Part shown: positions 26,497-36,358 of the stretch, piece after piece
How positions within the stretch are numbered: position 1 is the first letter of the stretch
Layout: each line of letters opens with the position of its first letter
NCBI GenBank assembly: GCA_003165795.1
Contig: PMWW01000086.1
Span: 1 to 64,000 of the forward strand
Direction of reading: 5' to 3'
DNA from: Acidobacteriaceae bacterium
Lineage (GTDB): Bacteria > Acidobacteriota > Terriglobia > Terriglobales > Acidobacteriaceae
Length of the DNA stretch: 64,000 nt
Program-made: the position numbers and the translations under genes
Notes under the pieces: model-generated
Seen by the model: only the letters and a program-made list of their open reading frames with translations
Databases searched by the model: none
What the model was told of the DNA's origin: nothing

Positions 26497-27760
26497 ATGA
26501 AATCATTACTACGACTTACGACGGTTATGTTTGCGGTGCTGGGATCGGGAATTCCCGTCTGTGCACAGGTCATGATGCCCATGGAGCTGTCCGATCCAAG
26601 GCGCAACATCTGCAGCAGAAGCATTTGAAAACGCTGATGGCGATCGGCGGCGAGATCGGAGACCACAAGTTTCCCTATCCGTTCTACTTCAGCCGCGTGC
26701 TCGACGTCGATCTTGCTAAGGGGCAAGCGGCTGACCAGCGTTCGATCCGTTTTGACAGTTACAAGAACCAAACCGTGCTGGAGATCACGGGCAATTACTA
26801 CGCTGCCTACTCGGCGGACCGCATGGATTCGTATGCCCGGCTAAAGGAAACCTCGAGCGGGTTATCACGCCCATATTGCAGGCAGAGGTTTCGCACTTTC
26901 CAGATGATTCCGAATTTTCCGCTTTCGCAATCGAAGTTTCGCACCACGTGCGGGAGCAGGTCATGGGGCTAAATTCCGAGCAGCCGGAGAATGTCACCGT
27001 CGTGGTCCCGGTGGCCGTGGCGCAGAAGTTTGTGGACGCCAAGACCGACGACCAGAAGCAGGCCGCGATCCTGGAAGCGCAGATATTCCTCAATGGTCAG
27101 CCTTATTCGCTGTGGTTGCAGGAAGGTGCTCCCAGCGAGGAATGGAAAGAGAGGAATACTCCGCAAGCGTTGGCGAACAAACCTACTGTCGTGGCGGTCA
27201 GCGCTACTGCGAATACCGCAGCGGCGGCCTCGCCTTCCGTCGCCAGCAATTTGCTGAAGACCTCACCGACGCCCATGCGGATTGTCACACCCGAGGCACT
27301 GACTGGACTGCAGCGCCAGAACCAGGATGATATCGATCGCATGATGAAAGCTCTGGACCCGGAGGCGCACTTCCTGGCTTACGCAGCGCCCACGTTCATA
27401 GGATTTCGGCAGGGTGCCTACTTACAACTTTCCTTTCGCACTTCACTGGGCGCTCCCAGCACCACCTCGCGCTACAAACTCGCGGCACTAGCTTTCGATG
27501 AGCACGTTTCCCACCTGATCCGTCCGCTGTTGACCTACTTCCCGCCCGAAGTTGAGTTTGACGGTGTCGATTTCAGCAGCACCATTCATCTTGCCGGCGA
27601 CTCGACGGCGGAGGCGGTGGAATTCTTTTTTCCCTTCCGCATGATGCACTGCTTCGCCCACTACGACTGCACCGGGCAGCAGTTGCTGGACTCAGGCACC
27701 ATCGTCATTAACGGCGAGCGGTCCGCACTCGATCTGCAAGTGGCCGAAAGCAAGAACTAG
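26497..27760 (+). pseudogene. Secreted protein gene with two frameshifts
   Basis: One gene spread over three frames. It starts MKSLLRLTTVMFAVLG with a signal peptide ending near VCAQ. After MELSDP (about 26596-26598, a CC before AAGG) the reading shifts by minus one to continue KAQHLQQKHLKTLMAIGGEI and VLDVDLAKGQAADQRS. At about 26850-26853 (ACCTCGAG) it shifts by minus one again to LERVITPILQAEVSHFPDDS and runs to 27760. Restoring one C at each site gives a continuous 421-residue product. The last third has no motif I recognise. Either a real pseudogene or two homopolymer errors in the assembly; the short product in the first frame would stop at 26628. Confidence 0.75.
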
Positions 27761-27864
27761 AAACGCGCGGTCCGTGGTGGCTGACGGCTGCAGATCGAAC
27801 CTCCAGTTAATAGGACCGGGCCCCCAACCTATTCCCGCTTCTCCCGCTTCGGTGGCATACTAGA

Positions 27865-30405
27865 ATGTTTCACCCAGTCTGGAAGATGTTCCCACCCCGA
27901 GTTAGGAAGATGGTATTTACGTTCAGGTACCGATATGTCGATTTCGGGACAGTCTTCATCGGCGCCTCTGGAATCAGGGGCGCGGAGAGCAGAGAAGAAT
28001 CTCCGGCCACGCTGTATGCGAACGAGTTGGTCACCGACGTAGGCGGGACCTGCTGGGACCGCAATGAGCCGCTGGCGATTATCGATCATCATTTTTCCCG
28101 GGATGGCCAGTTTCCCTCGGCTTCGGCCGCGGTGCTGCACAAAGCAAAACTGATTCGAGCAAAGTTTGCCGGCGGGGAGTTCGACACGATATGGCTAGTC
28201 ACGCACAAGCAGCCGGACTTCGACGCTTTTTGTTCGCTGTACCTGGCGCGCTGGACCGTGCAAGACCCCAATGCGGCGATTGATTGGGAAGCTTACGGCT
28301 TGCCCGCTGACGGCTGGATCGATTCCGCCGGCAAGCGCAAGATCGATTGGTTCGATCCCGATTTTGACCAGGGGTCCGCCGAACATCGCTGGGCGCTGCA
28401 GCTCGCCAGTTACGCCTCGATTGTCGACAACAGCCGGCATCTCTCGTGTCCCATACAACGCGCGCTGCACTCGGTGCTGTACGCCGCGCTGAAACGTGGC
28501 CGCGACTATTTGAACGACACTAGCGGCGCGTGTGAATTTTTCGACGAGGTCAAGATTGCGCTGCAAGAAAAGCGGCTGAATCCGATGGTTGATTCGGTGC
28601 TGGAAGGCAGCTCCCGATTCGCGCCGGAACTGGCGATGCTGGACCGCGAAATCGAGGCTTATCAGCGAGACATCCGGCGGGCGCGCAAGTCGATTGTGTA
28701 TTTGCCGGAATCAGAGGCACCCTTCCCGAACTTCTTCAAGAGCGTGAAGGATGTTGCTGTGCTGAAAGAAAGAGATCCCGGCAAGTCGCTGGAGACCAAC
28801 GCCGAGCATTTGCTGCTGGCGGACACTTATCGCATTCCCACCGACGGCATTTACCTGCGCGATCCGGAGTGTTTGCTGTTTAGAGAATGGGCGCGCCTCG
28901 ACCTGGAACATTCGTCCCTCGGCGCGGGCTTCGAATTCACCGCCATCGCGCATTCCCGCGGCCGTCCTGGGGGAGCCATCAATAAGAGCGATTACGTTTT
29001 CTCGATCGATCCCGAGCGCGCTAACGGACGGCACCTGTATACGGTTTGGTCCCGGCTGCAGACCAAAGAAGTGCAGGCGCTGAATGCACGGGAGCAGGGC
29101 CACGCTAGCTCGCCAGAAGCCAGTCGCTCGCTAGAAAAACGCGCGGGAGATCTGGGTCGTCTGTTCACCGATCCCTGGTTCGACGGGCAAAATTGCTTTG
29201 GGACCATCGTGGCTGCTCCCCATCGGGGAAGCATGATCGGCCGCCCCGGCGTGCGCAGCGACTTGCGTGACGACCCTGTAGCCGAAGCGGTGCGGACGGA
29301 TGTCGAGGATTCGATTTACTCGGCAGAATCGCTGGTGTCGGGTCCGCAGGTTGTGGTCACCGATTTTTCCAGCTCGCAGAATGAGGCGGACGCTTCTCCG
29401 CGGCAATTCGACCTGAACGCTCTGCAACAAATTCCGGCGCCTCACGAACAGCATTTCCGCTTCGGCAGCATCTGCCTACGGGCGGACGTTCCCATCGTCC
29501 CCGGAGGCACTTCGCGGCACAGCCTGGCAGGACAGATTGCGGAGACGCTTTGGCAAGTGCTCTACCCGGATCTTTTCGACGCCAAGCCGCTGGACTTCGT
29601 CGAGCACCATCTGATTGTTACCGCCGATTGCGTCGGGGTGTGGGGCCGGCGGGGCATCGTCATCGCAAGCAAGCGTAAAGTCGCCAGCGATACCAGTCAA
29701 GTGGGCTTTTACCGGGCGAATGAAACTGACGGAGGGCTGCGCGACGAATTCGCCAGGGTTGTTGCTCTGGCTCGAGATATCGATCAGCTGATTGCGGATG
29801 GCGAACATCTCGCCCAGCAAACGCCAACGACAACGTCGGTGGGCGAGCACCATAAACCCGCCGCAGAAGAATCGTTGCCGCGGATCGTTGCCAAAGGCGA
29901 GGGCTTGGCGCGGCGCGCGGCCCAAGTGAAACACAATCTGACTTTGCCCAACCGCGATTTGCTGCGGCGCTTTTGCGAGGCAATTGGAATCGACGAATTA
30001 CTCGGGGCTTTGGGCGGGCTAAATCAGTTGGCTGGGGAACACCTGCTCCGCGAAAAGTTGGACGATCAAAGCGTAATTCTTAAGAGTAATGCGGATCTCG
30101 CCGCCGGGTTAAAGAACAAGCTCGAATGGCTCGAAGTATTTGTTGTCGGCTTCTACGCCACCTCGGTACTTTCGCTGATCTCCACCCACGTTCCGGCTGC
30201 GGGCGGGAGTTGGGGAGCGCCCGTTACTCTGCTTGGCGGTCTCTTCTTCGTCCTGTTTGCGGCGTGGATACTGAAGCCATGGGACCATTCGCCAGAGAAA
30301 ATAAAGCGGAGCGGTAGCCGGAGCCTGTGGCTGCTGGGCGTGCTTGTTCTGTCTTACATTGTCGGACTGCTTCTTTGGATCTGGCTTCGAGGGTCGGCAG
30401 GTTAG
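27865..30405 (+). CDS. Membrane-anchored DHH/MYG1-like protein with permuted motifs
   Basis: An 846-residue protein that I cannot assign to a characterised family. Residues about 58-77 read TDVGGTCW then IIDHHF, like the DVGG...DHH part of MYG1-type DHH hydrolases, followed by FPSASAAVLH. Only afterwards (about 113-122) comes THKQPDFDAF, which resembles the first metal-binding motif (H..PD.DA) that normally precedes DHH; YASIVDNSRH near 187-196 could be the next Asp motif. A long middle part (about 250-650) is soluble and unassigned. Three membrane helices lie at about 755-775, 782-802 and 821-843. Metal-dependent phosphoester hydrolysis is inferred, the substrate unknown. The start is uncertain: 27865, or 27910 with AGGA close by. 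Confidence 0.75.
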   Translation: MFHPVWKMFPPRVRKMVFTFRYRYVDFGTVFIGASGIRGAESREESPATLYANELVTDVGGTCWDRNEPLAIIDHHFSRDGQFPSASAAVLHKAKLIRAKFAGGEFDTIWLVTHKQPDFDAFCSLYLARWTVQDPNAAIDWEAYGLPADGWIDSAGKRKIDWFDPDFDQGSAEHRWALQLASYASIVDNSRHLSCPIQRALHSVLYAALKRGRDYLNDTSGACEFFDEVKIALQEKRLNPMVDSVLEGSSRFAPELAMLDREIEAYQRDIRRARKSIVYLPESEAPFPNFFKSVKDVAVLKERDPGKSLETNAEHLLLADTYRIPTDGIYLRDPECLLFREWARLDLEHSSLGAGFEFTAIAHSRGRPGGAINKSDYVFSIDPERANGRHLYTVWSRLQTKEVQALNAREQGHASSPEASRSLEKRAGDLGRLFTDPWFDGQNCFGTIVAAPHRGSMIGRPGVRSDLRDDPVAEAVRTDVEDSIYSAESLVSGPQVVVTDFSSSQNEADASPRQFDLNALQQIPAPHEQHFRFGSICLRADVPIVPGGTSRHSLAGQIAETLWQVLYPDLFDAKPLDFVEHHLIVTADCVGVWGRRGIVIASKRKVASDTSQVGFYRANETDGGLRDEFARVVALARDIDQLIADGEHLAQQTPTTTSVGEHHKPAAEESLPRIVAKGEGLARRAAQVKHNLTLPNRDLLRRFCEAIGIDELLGALGGLNQLAGEHLLREKLDDQSVILKSNADLAAGLKNKLEWLEVFVVGFYATSVLSLISTHVPAAGGSWGAPVTLLGGLFFVLFAAWILKPWDHSPEKIKRSGSRSLWLLGVLVLSYIVGLLLWIWLRGSAG

Positions 30406-30422
30406 AGCGTCCGGTCTGCCAA

Positions 30423-30510
30423 AGGTGTCGCCGCCCCGCGGCTCTGGACAATTCCCTACTGGACCCGGGGCTAGACTAACTTCATAGCCGCCGCTGCGCG
30501 GCTGGTTTCC
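30423..30510 (+). repeat. Interspersed repeat B, copy 2
   Basis: Copy between the convergent DHH-like and glgP genes. It keeps GGTGTCGCCGCCCCGCGGC, a middle hairpin reduced to GGACCCGGGGCTAGACTAAC, and GCCGCCGCTGCGCGGCTGG. Its location between converging genes would suit an attenuator or terminator. Confidence 0.75.
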
Positions 30511-30609
30511 TGCAAACTCCGCAGCTCACACCGTCGATCCAGCAACGGCCCCAGCGGCGTCTTTCATCACCATCGTGGTCCGCGCCAATTCTGAAAACAT
30601 CCCCGACTA

Positions 30610-33111
30610 TTACGCCCCTTGCGCTTTGGCGGCTGGCGCCAGGCTCACGGACCAGACGTTCTTGCAGTACTCATGGATCGAGCGGTCAGAAGAGAACTTG
30701 CCCATCCGAGCTGCATTCAAGATCGACATCCTGGACCACTGCTCCTGATCGCGATGGGCCTGCGCCGCGCGGTCCTGGCAGTCGATGTAGGATTGATAGT
30801 CGGCGAACAGCAGATAGGGATCGTGATACATCAACGAGTCGAGGAGCGGACGAAACAGATCGCGATCGCCGTGCGAAAACTGTCCCGACGAAATCCCGTC
30901 GATCACTTCGCGCAGCACTGGACTTGACTGGTAGACCTGGTAAGGATGATATCCGGCGGCTTGGGCGGACTGGACCTGCTCGGCCGAGAGCCCGAACAGG
31001 AAAAAGTTTTCGTGTCCCACGGCATCCCTGATTTCAATGTTGGCGCCGTCGAGCGTACCGATGGTGAGCGCGCCGTTCATGGCAAACTTCATGTTTCCGG
31101 TACCAGAAGCTTCCTTGCCCGCCGTCGAGATCTGCTCGCTCAGGTCGGCTGCAGGATAGACTTTCTGTCCCAGGGTGACACTATAGTCGGGAAGAAAAAC
31201 AACCTTCAGCCGGTGCTTGATGTCGGCATCGTTGTTCACCACATCGCCCACCGAGTTGATGAATTTGATGATGAGCTTGGCCATGAAATATCCGGGCGCA
31301 GCCTTGCCGCCGAAGATGAAGGTCCGCGGCGTGATCTCCAGGTTGGGATTGTTTTTCAGGCGCTGGTAGAGCGTAATGATGTGAAGCACGTTCAGGTGTT
31401 GCCGCTTGTATTCGTGAATGCGCTTCACCTGGCTGTCGAACATGGAGTCGGGATCGACAGTCAAGCCGGTATCCGTTTTGATATAGCGTGCCAACCGCAC
31501 TTTCACGTCGCGCTGTACCTTGCGCCAGTCGGCGCGAAACGCGGCGTCGCCGGCATAGGCTTCCAGTTGATGCAGTTGGTCCAAATCGCAGATCCAGCCG
31601 TCGCCAATCTTGCTGGTCACCAGCGCCGACTGCTCGGGATTGCTAACCGCAATCCACCGCCGCGGCGTGACGCCGTTGGTAACGTTGATGAACTTATCCG
31701 GCCACAGCTCATAGAAATCGTGGAACAACTCCTTCTTCAGCAACTCGGTGTGCAGTTCGGCGACGCCGTTGATGGTATGGCTTCCCACGCAGGCCAGGTA
31801 GGCCATGCGCACGTACTTCTGATCATGCTCGTCGATCAATGACAGGCGCGCGACCTTGGCTTCGTCGCCCGGATACTTCGCGCGGACCTCGTCCAAGAAC
31901 CGCCGATTGATTTCGTAGATGATCTCGAGGTGGCGCGGTAGCAATGAGCCGAACATGGCTAACGGCCAGCGCTCCAGCGCTTCGGGCAACAGGGTGTGAT
32001 TGGTGAAGCTGAATGTGTGGGTGGTAATGTTCCAGGCCTGGTCCCAACCCATGCCGTGCTCGTCGATCAGCAGGCGCATCAGTTCGGCGACGCCAATTGA
32101 GGGATGCGTGTCGTTGAGTTGAATGGCCCACTTCTCGTGAAAATTCTCCAGCGGTCTGCCGAAGCGAAGGTGCAAGCGGATCATGTCCTGCAGCGAGCAG
32201 GAGGTGAAGAAGTATTGTTGCTGCAGGCGCAGTTCTTTTCCTTGAATTTCTTCGTCGTTGGGATAAAGGACCTTGGTGATGTTCTCCGCAAATACTTTGT
32301 CGGCCACCGCACCCTGGTAGTCACCACTGTTGAAGCGTCCAAAGTAGAACGACTCGGTCGCTTCCGATCGCCAGAGCCGCATATCGTTCACCACTCCCGA
32401 GCGATATCCCAGAACCGGCGTGTCATACGGAACTCCTCGGACAACCGAGCGGGGAATCCAGCGAACTTTGTAGGCGCCGTTGGAGTCGGCCGAGGCTTCG
32501 GTATGTCCGAAGTAGCCGACGTCAACCGACGCCTGCGGCCGGCGGATCTCCCAGGGATTGCCGTAGCGCAACCAGTAGTCGGTTAGCTCTACTTGCCAGC
32601 CATCTTGAATTATCTGATGGAAGATGCCGTACTGATAGCGAATCCCATAGCCGATGGCGGGCACGCCCAAGGTCGACATGGATTCCAGATAGCACGCCGC
32701 TAGACGTCCCAGTCCGCCGTTGCCCAGGCCGGGCTCACTCTCCTGATCGATGATGCGGTCGAGGTCGAGTTTGAGTTCCTTGATAGCCTGCCGGAAAGGC
32801 GCTTCGACCCCGAGGTTCAGCAGGCTGTTGGCCAGGTGAGGACCAACTAGAAACTCCGCCGACAGGTAGGAGACGATCCGCACTTCGTGTTTCGCATAGC
32901 TCTCCAGCGTTGCAATCCATCGCGCCAGAATACGATCGCGCACGGTATAGGCTACGGCCGTGAAGTGGTCGATGTCTGTCGCCGTCTCCAGCGTTTTGGC
33001 TGCAATGTAGTAGAGATTGTCGAGGATGGCGCGCTTCAAGGTTTCGACGCTGGTTCCGGTACGATCGTCTTCCACCTGCACAACCGGATCTGGGGACGGC
33101 CTTGGATTCAT
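30610..33111 (-). CDS. glgP: Glycogen/starch phosphorylase
   Basis: An 833-residue GT35 phosphorylase releasing glucose 1-phosphate from alpha-1,4-glucans. The pyridoxal-phosphate lysine lies at about residue 674 in EASGTGNMKFAMNG; other hallmarks are GLGNGGLGRLAACYLES, YGIRYQYGIF, RIHEYKRQHLN and TNGVTPRRW. Length is typical of the bacterial enzyme. The frame is open to 33210, but the ATG at 33111 (MNPRPSPDP) has AGAGGT at the proper distance. The gene stands alone between the repeat and the efflux genes; with the glycosidase at 1157 it points to storage or compatible-solute sugar use. Confidence 0.96.
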   Translation of the reverse strand: MNPRPSPDPVVQVEDDRTGTSVETLKRAILDNLYYIAAKTLETATDIDHFTAVAYTVRDRILARWIATLESYAKHEVRIVSYLSAEFLVGPHLANSLLNLGVEAPFRQAIKELKLDLDRIIDQESEPGLGNGGLGRLAACYLESMSTLGVPAIGYGIRYQYGIFHQIIQDGWQVELTDYWLRYGNPWEIRRPQASVDVGYFGHTEASADSNGAYKVRWIPRSVVRGVPYDTPVLGYRSGVVNDMRLWRSEATESFYFGRFNSGDYQGAVADKVFAENITKVLYPNDEEIQGKELRLQQQYFFTSCSLQDMIRLHLRFGRPLENFHEKWAIQLNDTHPSIGVAELMRLLIDEHGMGWDQAWNITTHTFSFTNHTLLPEALERWPLAMFGSLLPRHLEIIYEINRRFLDEVRAKYPGDEAKVARLSLIDEHDQKYVRMAYLACVGSHTINGVAELHTELLKKELFHDFYELWPDKFINVTNGVTPRRWIAVSNPEQSALVTSKIGDGWICDLDQLHQLEAYAGDAAFRADWRKVQRDVKVRLARYIKTDTGLTVDPDSMFDSQVKRIHEYKRQHLNVLHIITLYQRLKNNPNLEITPRTFIFGGKAAPGYFMAKLIIKFINSVGDVVNNDADIKHRLKVVFLPDYSVTLGQKVYPAADLSEQISTAGKEASGTGNMKFAMNGALTIGTLDGANIEIRDAVGHENFFLFGLSAEQVQSAQAAGYHPYQVYQSSPVLREVIDGISSGQFSHGDRDLFRPLLDSLMYHDPYLLFADYQSYIDCQDRAAQAHRDQEQWSRMSILNAARMGKFSSDRSIHEYCKNVWSVSLAPAAKAQGA

Positions 33112-33240
33112 GGATACCTCTCTCCCGGAGCTCTCGCAGGAGCAGCAAGAAGAGAATGCTAGGCGGAGTAGGGGGGAAAAACAAGGGGCGCGAGCGGAAT
33201 CGGCAAGCAAACGGGTGTGTTTTAACCCAAAGTTAATCTC

Positions 33241-34893
33241 TCACCACAAGTGAAATCGCGCTAGGGCTTCGACTCTGCTAATGCGCGCAATCGCCAGCAG
33301 GACCAGACCGAAGACGCAGAGCACGCCCAGGCAAAAGTAGACGTCGATGTAGGAAAGCAGTTGGCTCTGGGTGACTACTTGCCCCTGAAAAATCTGCAGT
33401 GCACCTAGCGCAGGATTGCTGTTGGCTCCTGCCCGATGCGCAATCAGGTTGGCGTATTGCGACAGTGTCGCATGTACGGTGGGATCTAGCCGGTTGGCCC
33501 TATCCAGCAAGCGCGAAGAGTGGAAGGTCATGCGCCGGTCGAAGATAACGGTTGCGGCCGTTACTCCTAAAGTATTTCCCAACTGCCGGACGAAGAAGTA
33601 CGTGGTGTCAACTTCGCTTAGGTCGGCCAGGGCGGCGGTCGAGGTCGCTACATTCGACGCTCCTACCAGCACCGGTGCCACCGAGAATCCCTGCAAGAAA
33701 AGTAGCGGGCCCAGAATGATTCCCGGCGTGTCGGGTGTCCAAATGTAGAGAAACGTGACGCAGGTTGCGACCAGCAGAAGCATTCCCACGGCGACGGTGT
33801 TGCGGCCTCCCCAGCGAGGCACCAGGATGCGGAGCGCGATGGGTAGACCTATGCCCAGTCCGCCGCAATAGAGGGAGATGAACACCCCAGTCTGCGCCGC
33901 GTTGTAGTCCTGCACGTGGCGAAGATATTGCGGGACGACATACAGCCCCGCTCCCATGATGGCGCCCAGGATCATGATGATCGAGAACGAGGTTCGCAGC
34001 GGTATCTGACGCCACATGGTGCGCAGATGAAGGACTGCATCCGGATTTTCCTCACGGCTGTCCCACCACACGAAGAGAACGGCGAAGACAACGGCGCCTG
34101 CCAGACACCCATCGATCAAAGGCGACTGCAGCCAGAGATCGCGCTCCCCGCGGCTCATGGCAATCTGAAACAGGATGAGAGCAGAGATCAGAAAGCCAGC
34201 GCCCCAAAGATCCAGACCGGCTCTTCCTTTCGGACGCACGAGGCGTCCTCCAGGCAGGAACTTCCAGATCAGAATGACGCCCAGGATCAGGAAAGGAAAA
34301 TCGAGCAGGAAGGCAACGTTCCAGTGAAAAGCATCGTCGATCGCTCCCATCAGTACCGGGTAAGCGAGCTGGAAGATGACCAGCTCACCATAAAGCCAGG
34401 TCACGGCGATCAGCCGCGATCGACCGGGGAACATCAATCCCGCCAGGATCACTGTGCGCACCAGAAATGCTCCCCCGCCAAAGCCCATCACCACGCGAGC
34501 GATTAACAGGGTTGCCAGGCTGTGTGGACTGAGGAAGCAGCCGATGGCCCCTAACGAATAAAGTCCGATGCACAACAGGAAATGGCGGCGCGCGCCAAAA
34601 ACCCGCGTCAACCAGGCGGTGAGCGCTATGGAGCAGAGGAATCCCAGATTGTAGAGAATGAGGACCCAGCTGACAGTGTCGGAACTGGCGGCCACGTTGC
34701 CTTGCAGGTCGGGCAGGATGACGTTGATGGAAAGACGGTTGGAGATCTCGATGGCGGTGACCAGACCCACGCTCATCAAGATCGCCATTCTCTGATAATG
34801 CGTCAGCCGCGCCAAGCCCTGGGTAACGTACTGGCCGTATTCTTTTTCCCATTCTTCCAGGTCCCCGGGAACAACACCACCCATATAGGCCAT
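33241..34893 (-). CDS. MFS drug/proton antiporter, DHA2 family
   Basis: A 550-residue inner-membrane transporter with about fourteen hydrophobic helices and a short charged N-terminus. The segments WVLILYNLGFLCSIALTAWL, RVVMGFGGGAFLVRTVILA and VDTTYFFVRQLGNTLGV are like those of EmrB-type DHA2 exporters, with changes in the canonical motifs. It probably expels hydrophobic or amphipathic compounds using the proton gradient, through the HlyD-type adaptor whose gene ends 18 bp upstream and the TolC-like channel. An ATG four codons in is an alternative start. Confidence 0.9.
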   Translation of the reverse strand: MAYMGGVVPGDLEEWEKEYGQYVTQGLARLTHYQRMAILMSVGLVTAIEISNRLSINVILPDLQGNVAASSDTVSWVLILYNLGFLCSIALTAWLTRVFGARRHFLLCIGLYSLGAIGCFLSPHSLATLLIARVVMGFGGGAFLVRTVILAGLMFPGRSRLIAVTWLYGELVIFQLAYPVLMGAIDDAFHWNVAFLLDFPFLILGVILIWKFLPGGRLVRPKGRAGLDLWGAGFLISALILFQIAMSRGERDLWLQSPLIDGCLAGAVVFAVLFVWWDSREENPDAVLHLRTMWRQIPLRTSFSIIMILGAIMGAGLYVVPQYLRHVQDYNAAQTGVFISLYCGGLGIGLPIALRILVPRWGGRNTVAVGMLLLVATCVTFLYIWTPDTPGIILGPLLFLQGFSVAPVLVGASNVATSTAALADLSEVDTTYFFVRQLGNTLGVTAATVIFDRRMTFHSSRLLDRANRLDPTVHATLSQYANLIAHRAGANSNPALGALQIFQGQVVTQSQLLSYIDVYFCLGVLCVFGLVLLAIARISRVEALARFHLW

Positions 34894-34911
34894 GCGCGAC
34901 TCTTCTCCCGA

Positions 34912-36210
34912 CTACCGCGTATAAATCGTTGCCTCAACATTCATGCCCGGACGCAACACCATGTGCGGGTCTTTGGATTGATCGACCAGGATCTTCACTG
35001 GAATGCGCTGTACCACCTTGATGAAGTTGCCGGTCGCGTTCTGCGGAGGCAGCAGCGCCTGCTGCGAGCCCGTAGCTCCCGCTATCGAATCGACGATCCC
35101 TTCGACATCTTTGCCGTAGGTATCGATGTGAATTCGCGCGTGCTGGCCGGAACGGACTCTGGCCAACTGTGTCTCCTTGAAATTCGCTGTGACGAATACC
35201 TTGTCGAGTGGAACGATAGTAAACAGGAGCTGTCCGGGCGAGACGTACTGGCCTAGGTCGACGCTCTTCTGGGTCAGCTGTCCGCTGATAGGAGCCGCAA
35301 TGGTGGTGTAAGCCAGGTTGAGTTCGGCTTGCTCCAGACTGGCCTTCGCGCGCTCGACATTGGCGAGAGCCGACTTGTACGCGGCCTCGGTAATCGGCAC
35401 CTGGCGCTCTTTCGCCTTGGTGCTCAGCAGAGAAGATTGCGATCGCGCCAGTCGCGCTTTGAAGGAACTTGCGTTAGCGCGCGCAATATTCACCGCCTGC
35501 TGGGCCGCGGCCAGCTGCTGCTGCGCGGCTTCCAAATCGCTGGCCGCGACGCGCGCCGTAGCTTCCACCGCGTCGTATTGAAATTTCGACACGTCATCGG
35601 TGGCCACCAGCGGACGGTAGCGCTCCAAGTCCTGTTGGGCGCGAACGTTGGTCGCTTGCTTGGCGGCCAGGTTCGCCTTGGCCTGCAGCAGATTGGCGGT
35701 GGCGGCCTGCTCCAGTTGCGCTTGCGAGCTGGCATAGTCGGCGGCGTCGGATTCTTTCTGCGCCGTGGCGCTGCCGGTATCGTTGGTGGTGGTGCCGCGC
35801 GTTAGATCAATCTGCAGCTCGGCGGAGTTGGCCTCGGCTTTAGTGACATCCAGCAACGCCCGCGCCTGGTCCACTTCCGCTTTGTATTCGCGAGGATCGA
35901 TCTGCAGCAGCACCTGCCCCTGCACCACCGGAATGTTGTCATTGATCATCAGCTGCACAACATACCCTGGCACTTGCGGTGCGACCGAGGTGATGTGACA
36001 GTCCACTTGCGCATCGTCGGTGCTGACATGCCCCATCCAGATCCAGCACGCGATAAGCAGCACGATCAGCACCACTGCCAGAATGCCCTTGGTCAGCGGA
36101 CTGAGGCTGACGAAGTTGGCCCACAGCCGCTGCGGCGGATTGAGTGTCGGGGCTGCCGCCGGTGGAGTCGCTTGCGCGTCGGTCGTCGGTATTGTTGGAG
36201 GAGAGCCCAT
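34912..36210 (-). CDS. HlyD/EmrA-family membrane fusion protein
   Basis: A 432-residue periplasmic adaptor. A Pro/Ala-rich cytoplasmic start leads to one membrane helix (about 42-60, GILAVVLIVLLIACWIW), then HVSTDDAQVDCHITSVAPQV, a lipoyl-like half with VVQGQVLLQIDPREY, a long alpha-helical hairpin rich in Ala and Gln (about 115-285), the second lipoyl half LAYTTIAAPISGQL, and a beta-barrel domain. The hairpin is the part that meets TolC. It bridges the MFS transporter and outer-membrane channel encoded on either side. Confidence 0.93.
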   Translation of the reverse strand: MGSPPTIPTTDAQATPPAAAPTLNPPQRLWANFVSLSPLTKGILAVVLIVLLIACWIWMGHVSTDDAQVDCHITSVAPQVPGYVVQLMINDNIPVVQGQVLLQIDPREYKAEVDQARALLDVTKAEANSAELQIDLTRGTTTNDTGSATAQKESDAADYASSQAQLEQAATANLLQAKANLAAKQATNVRAQQDLERYRPLVATDDVSKFQYDAVEATARVAASDLEAAQQQLAAAQQAVNIARANASSFKARLARSQSSLLSTKAKERQVPITEAAYKSALANVERAKASLEQAELNLAYTTIAAPISGQLTQKSVDLGQYVSPGQLLFTIVPLDKVFVTANFKETQLARVRSGQHARIHIDTYGKDVEGIVDSIAGATGSQQALLPPQNATGNFIKVVQRIPVKILVDQSKDPHMVLRPGMNVEATIYTR

Positions 36211-36358
36211 AAGTGTGCTTCTTCCCTGAACCTTATTTCAAATTCGCTTTGTATTTCGCGGTGGAAGCGCGGCCCTTTAGGCCAAGCGAAAATCGCAGAT
36301 CCCACAAAAGGCTTTGCAGCAAAGTGTCCAGCCCGGTCGAATTTGCGATAACACTTCC

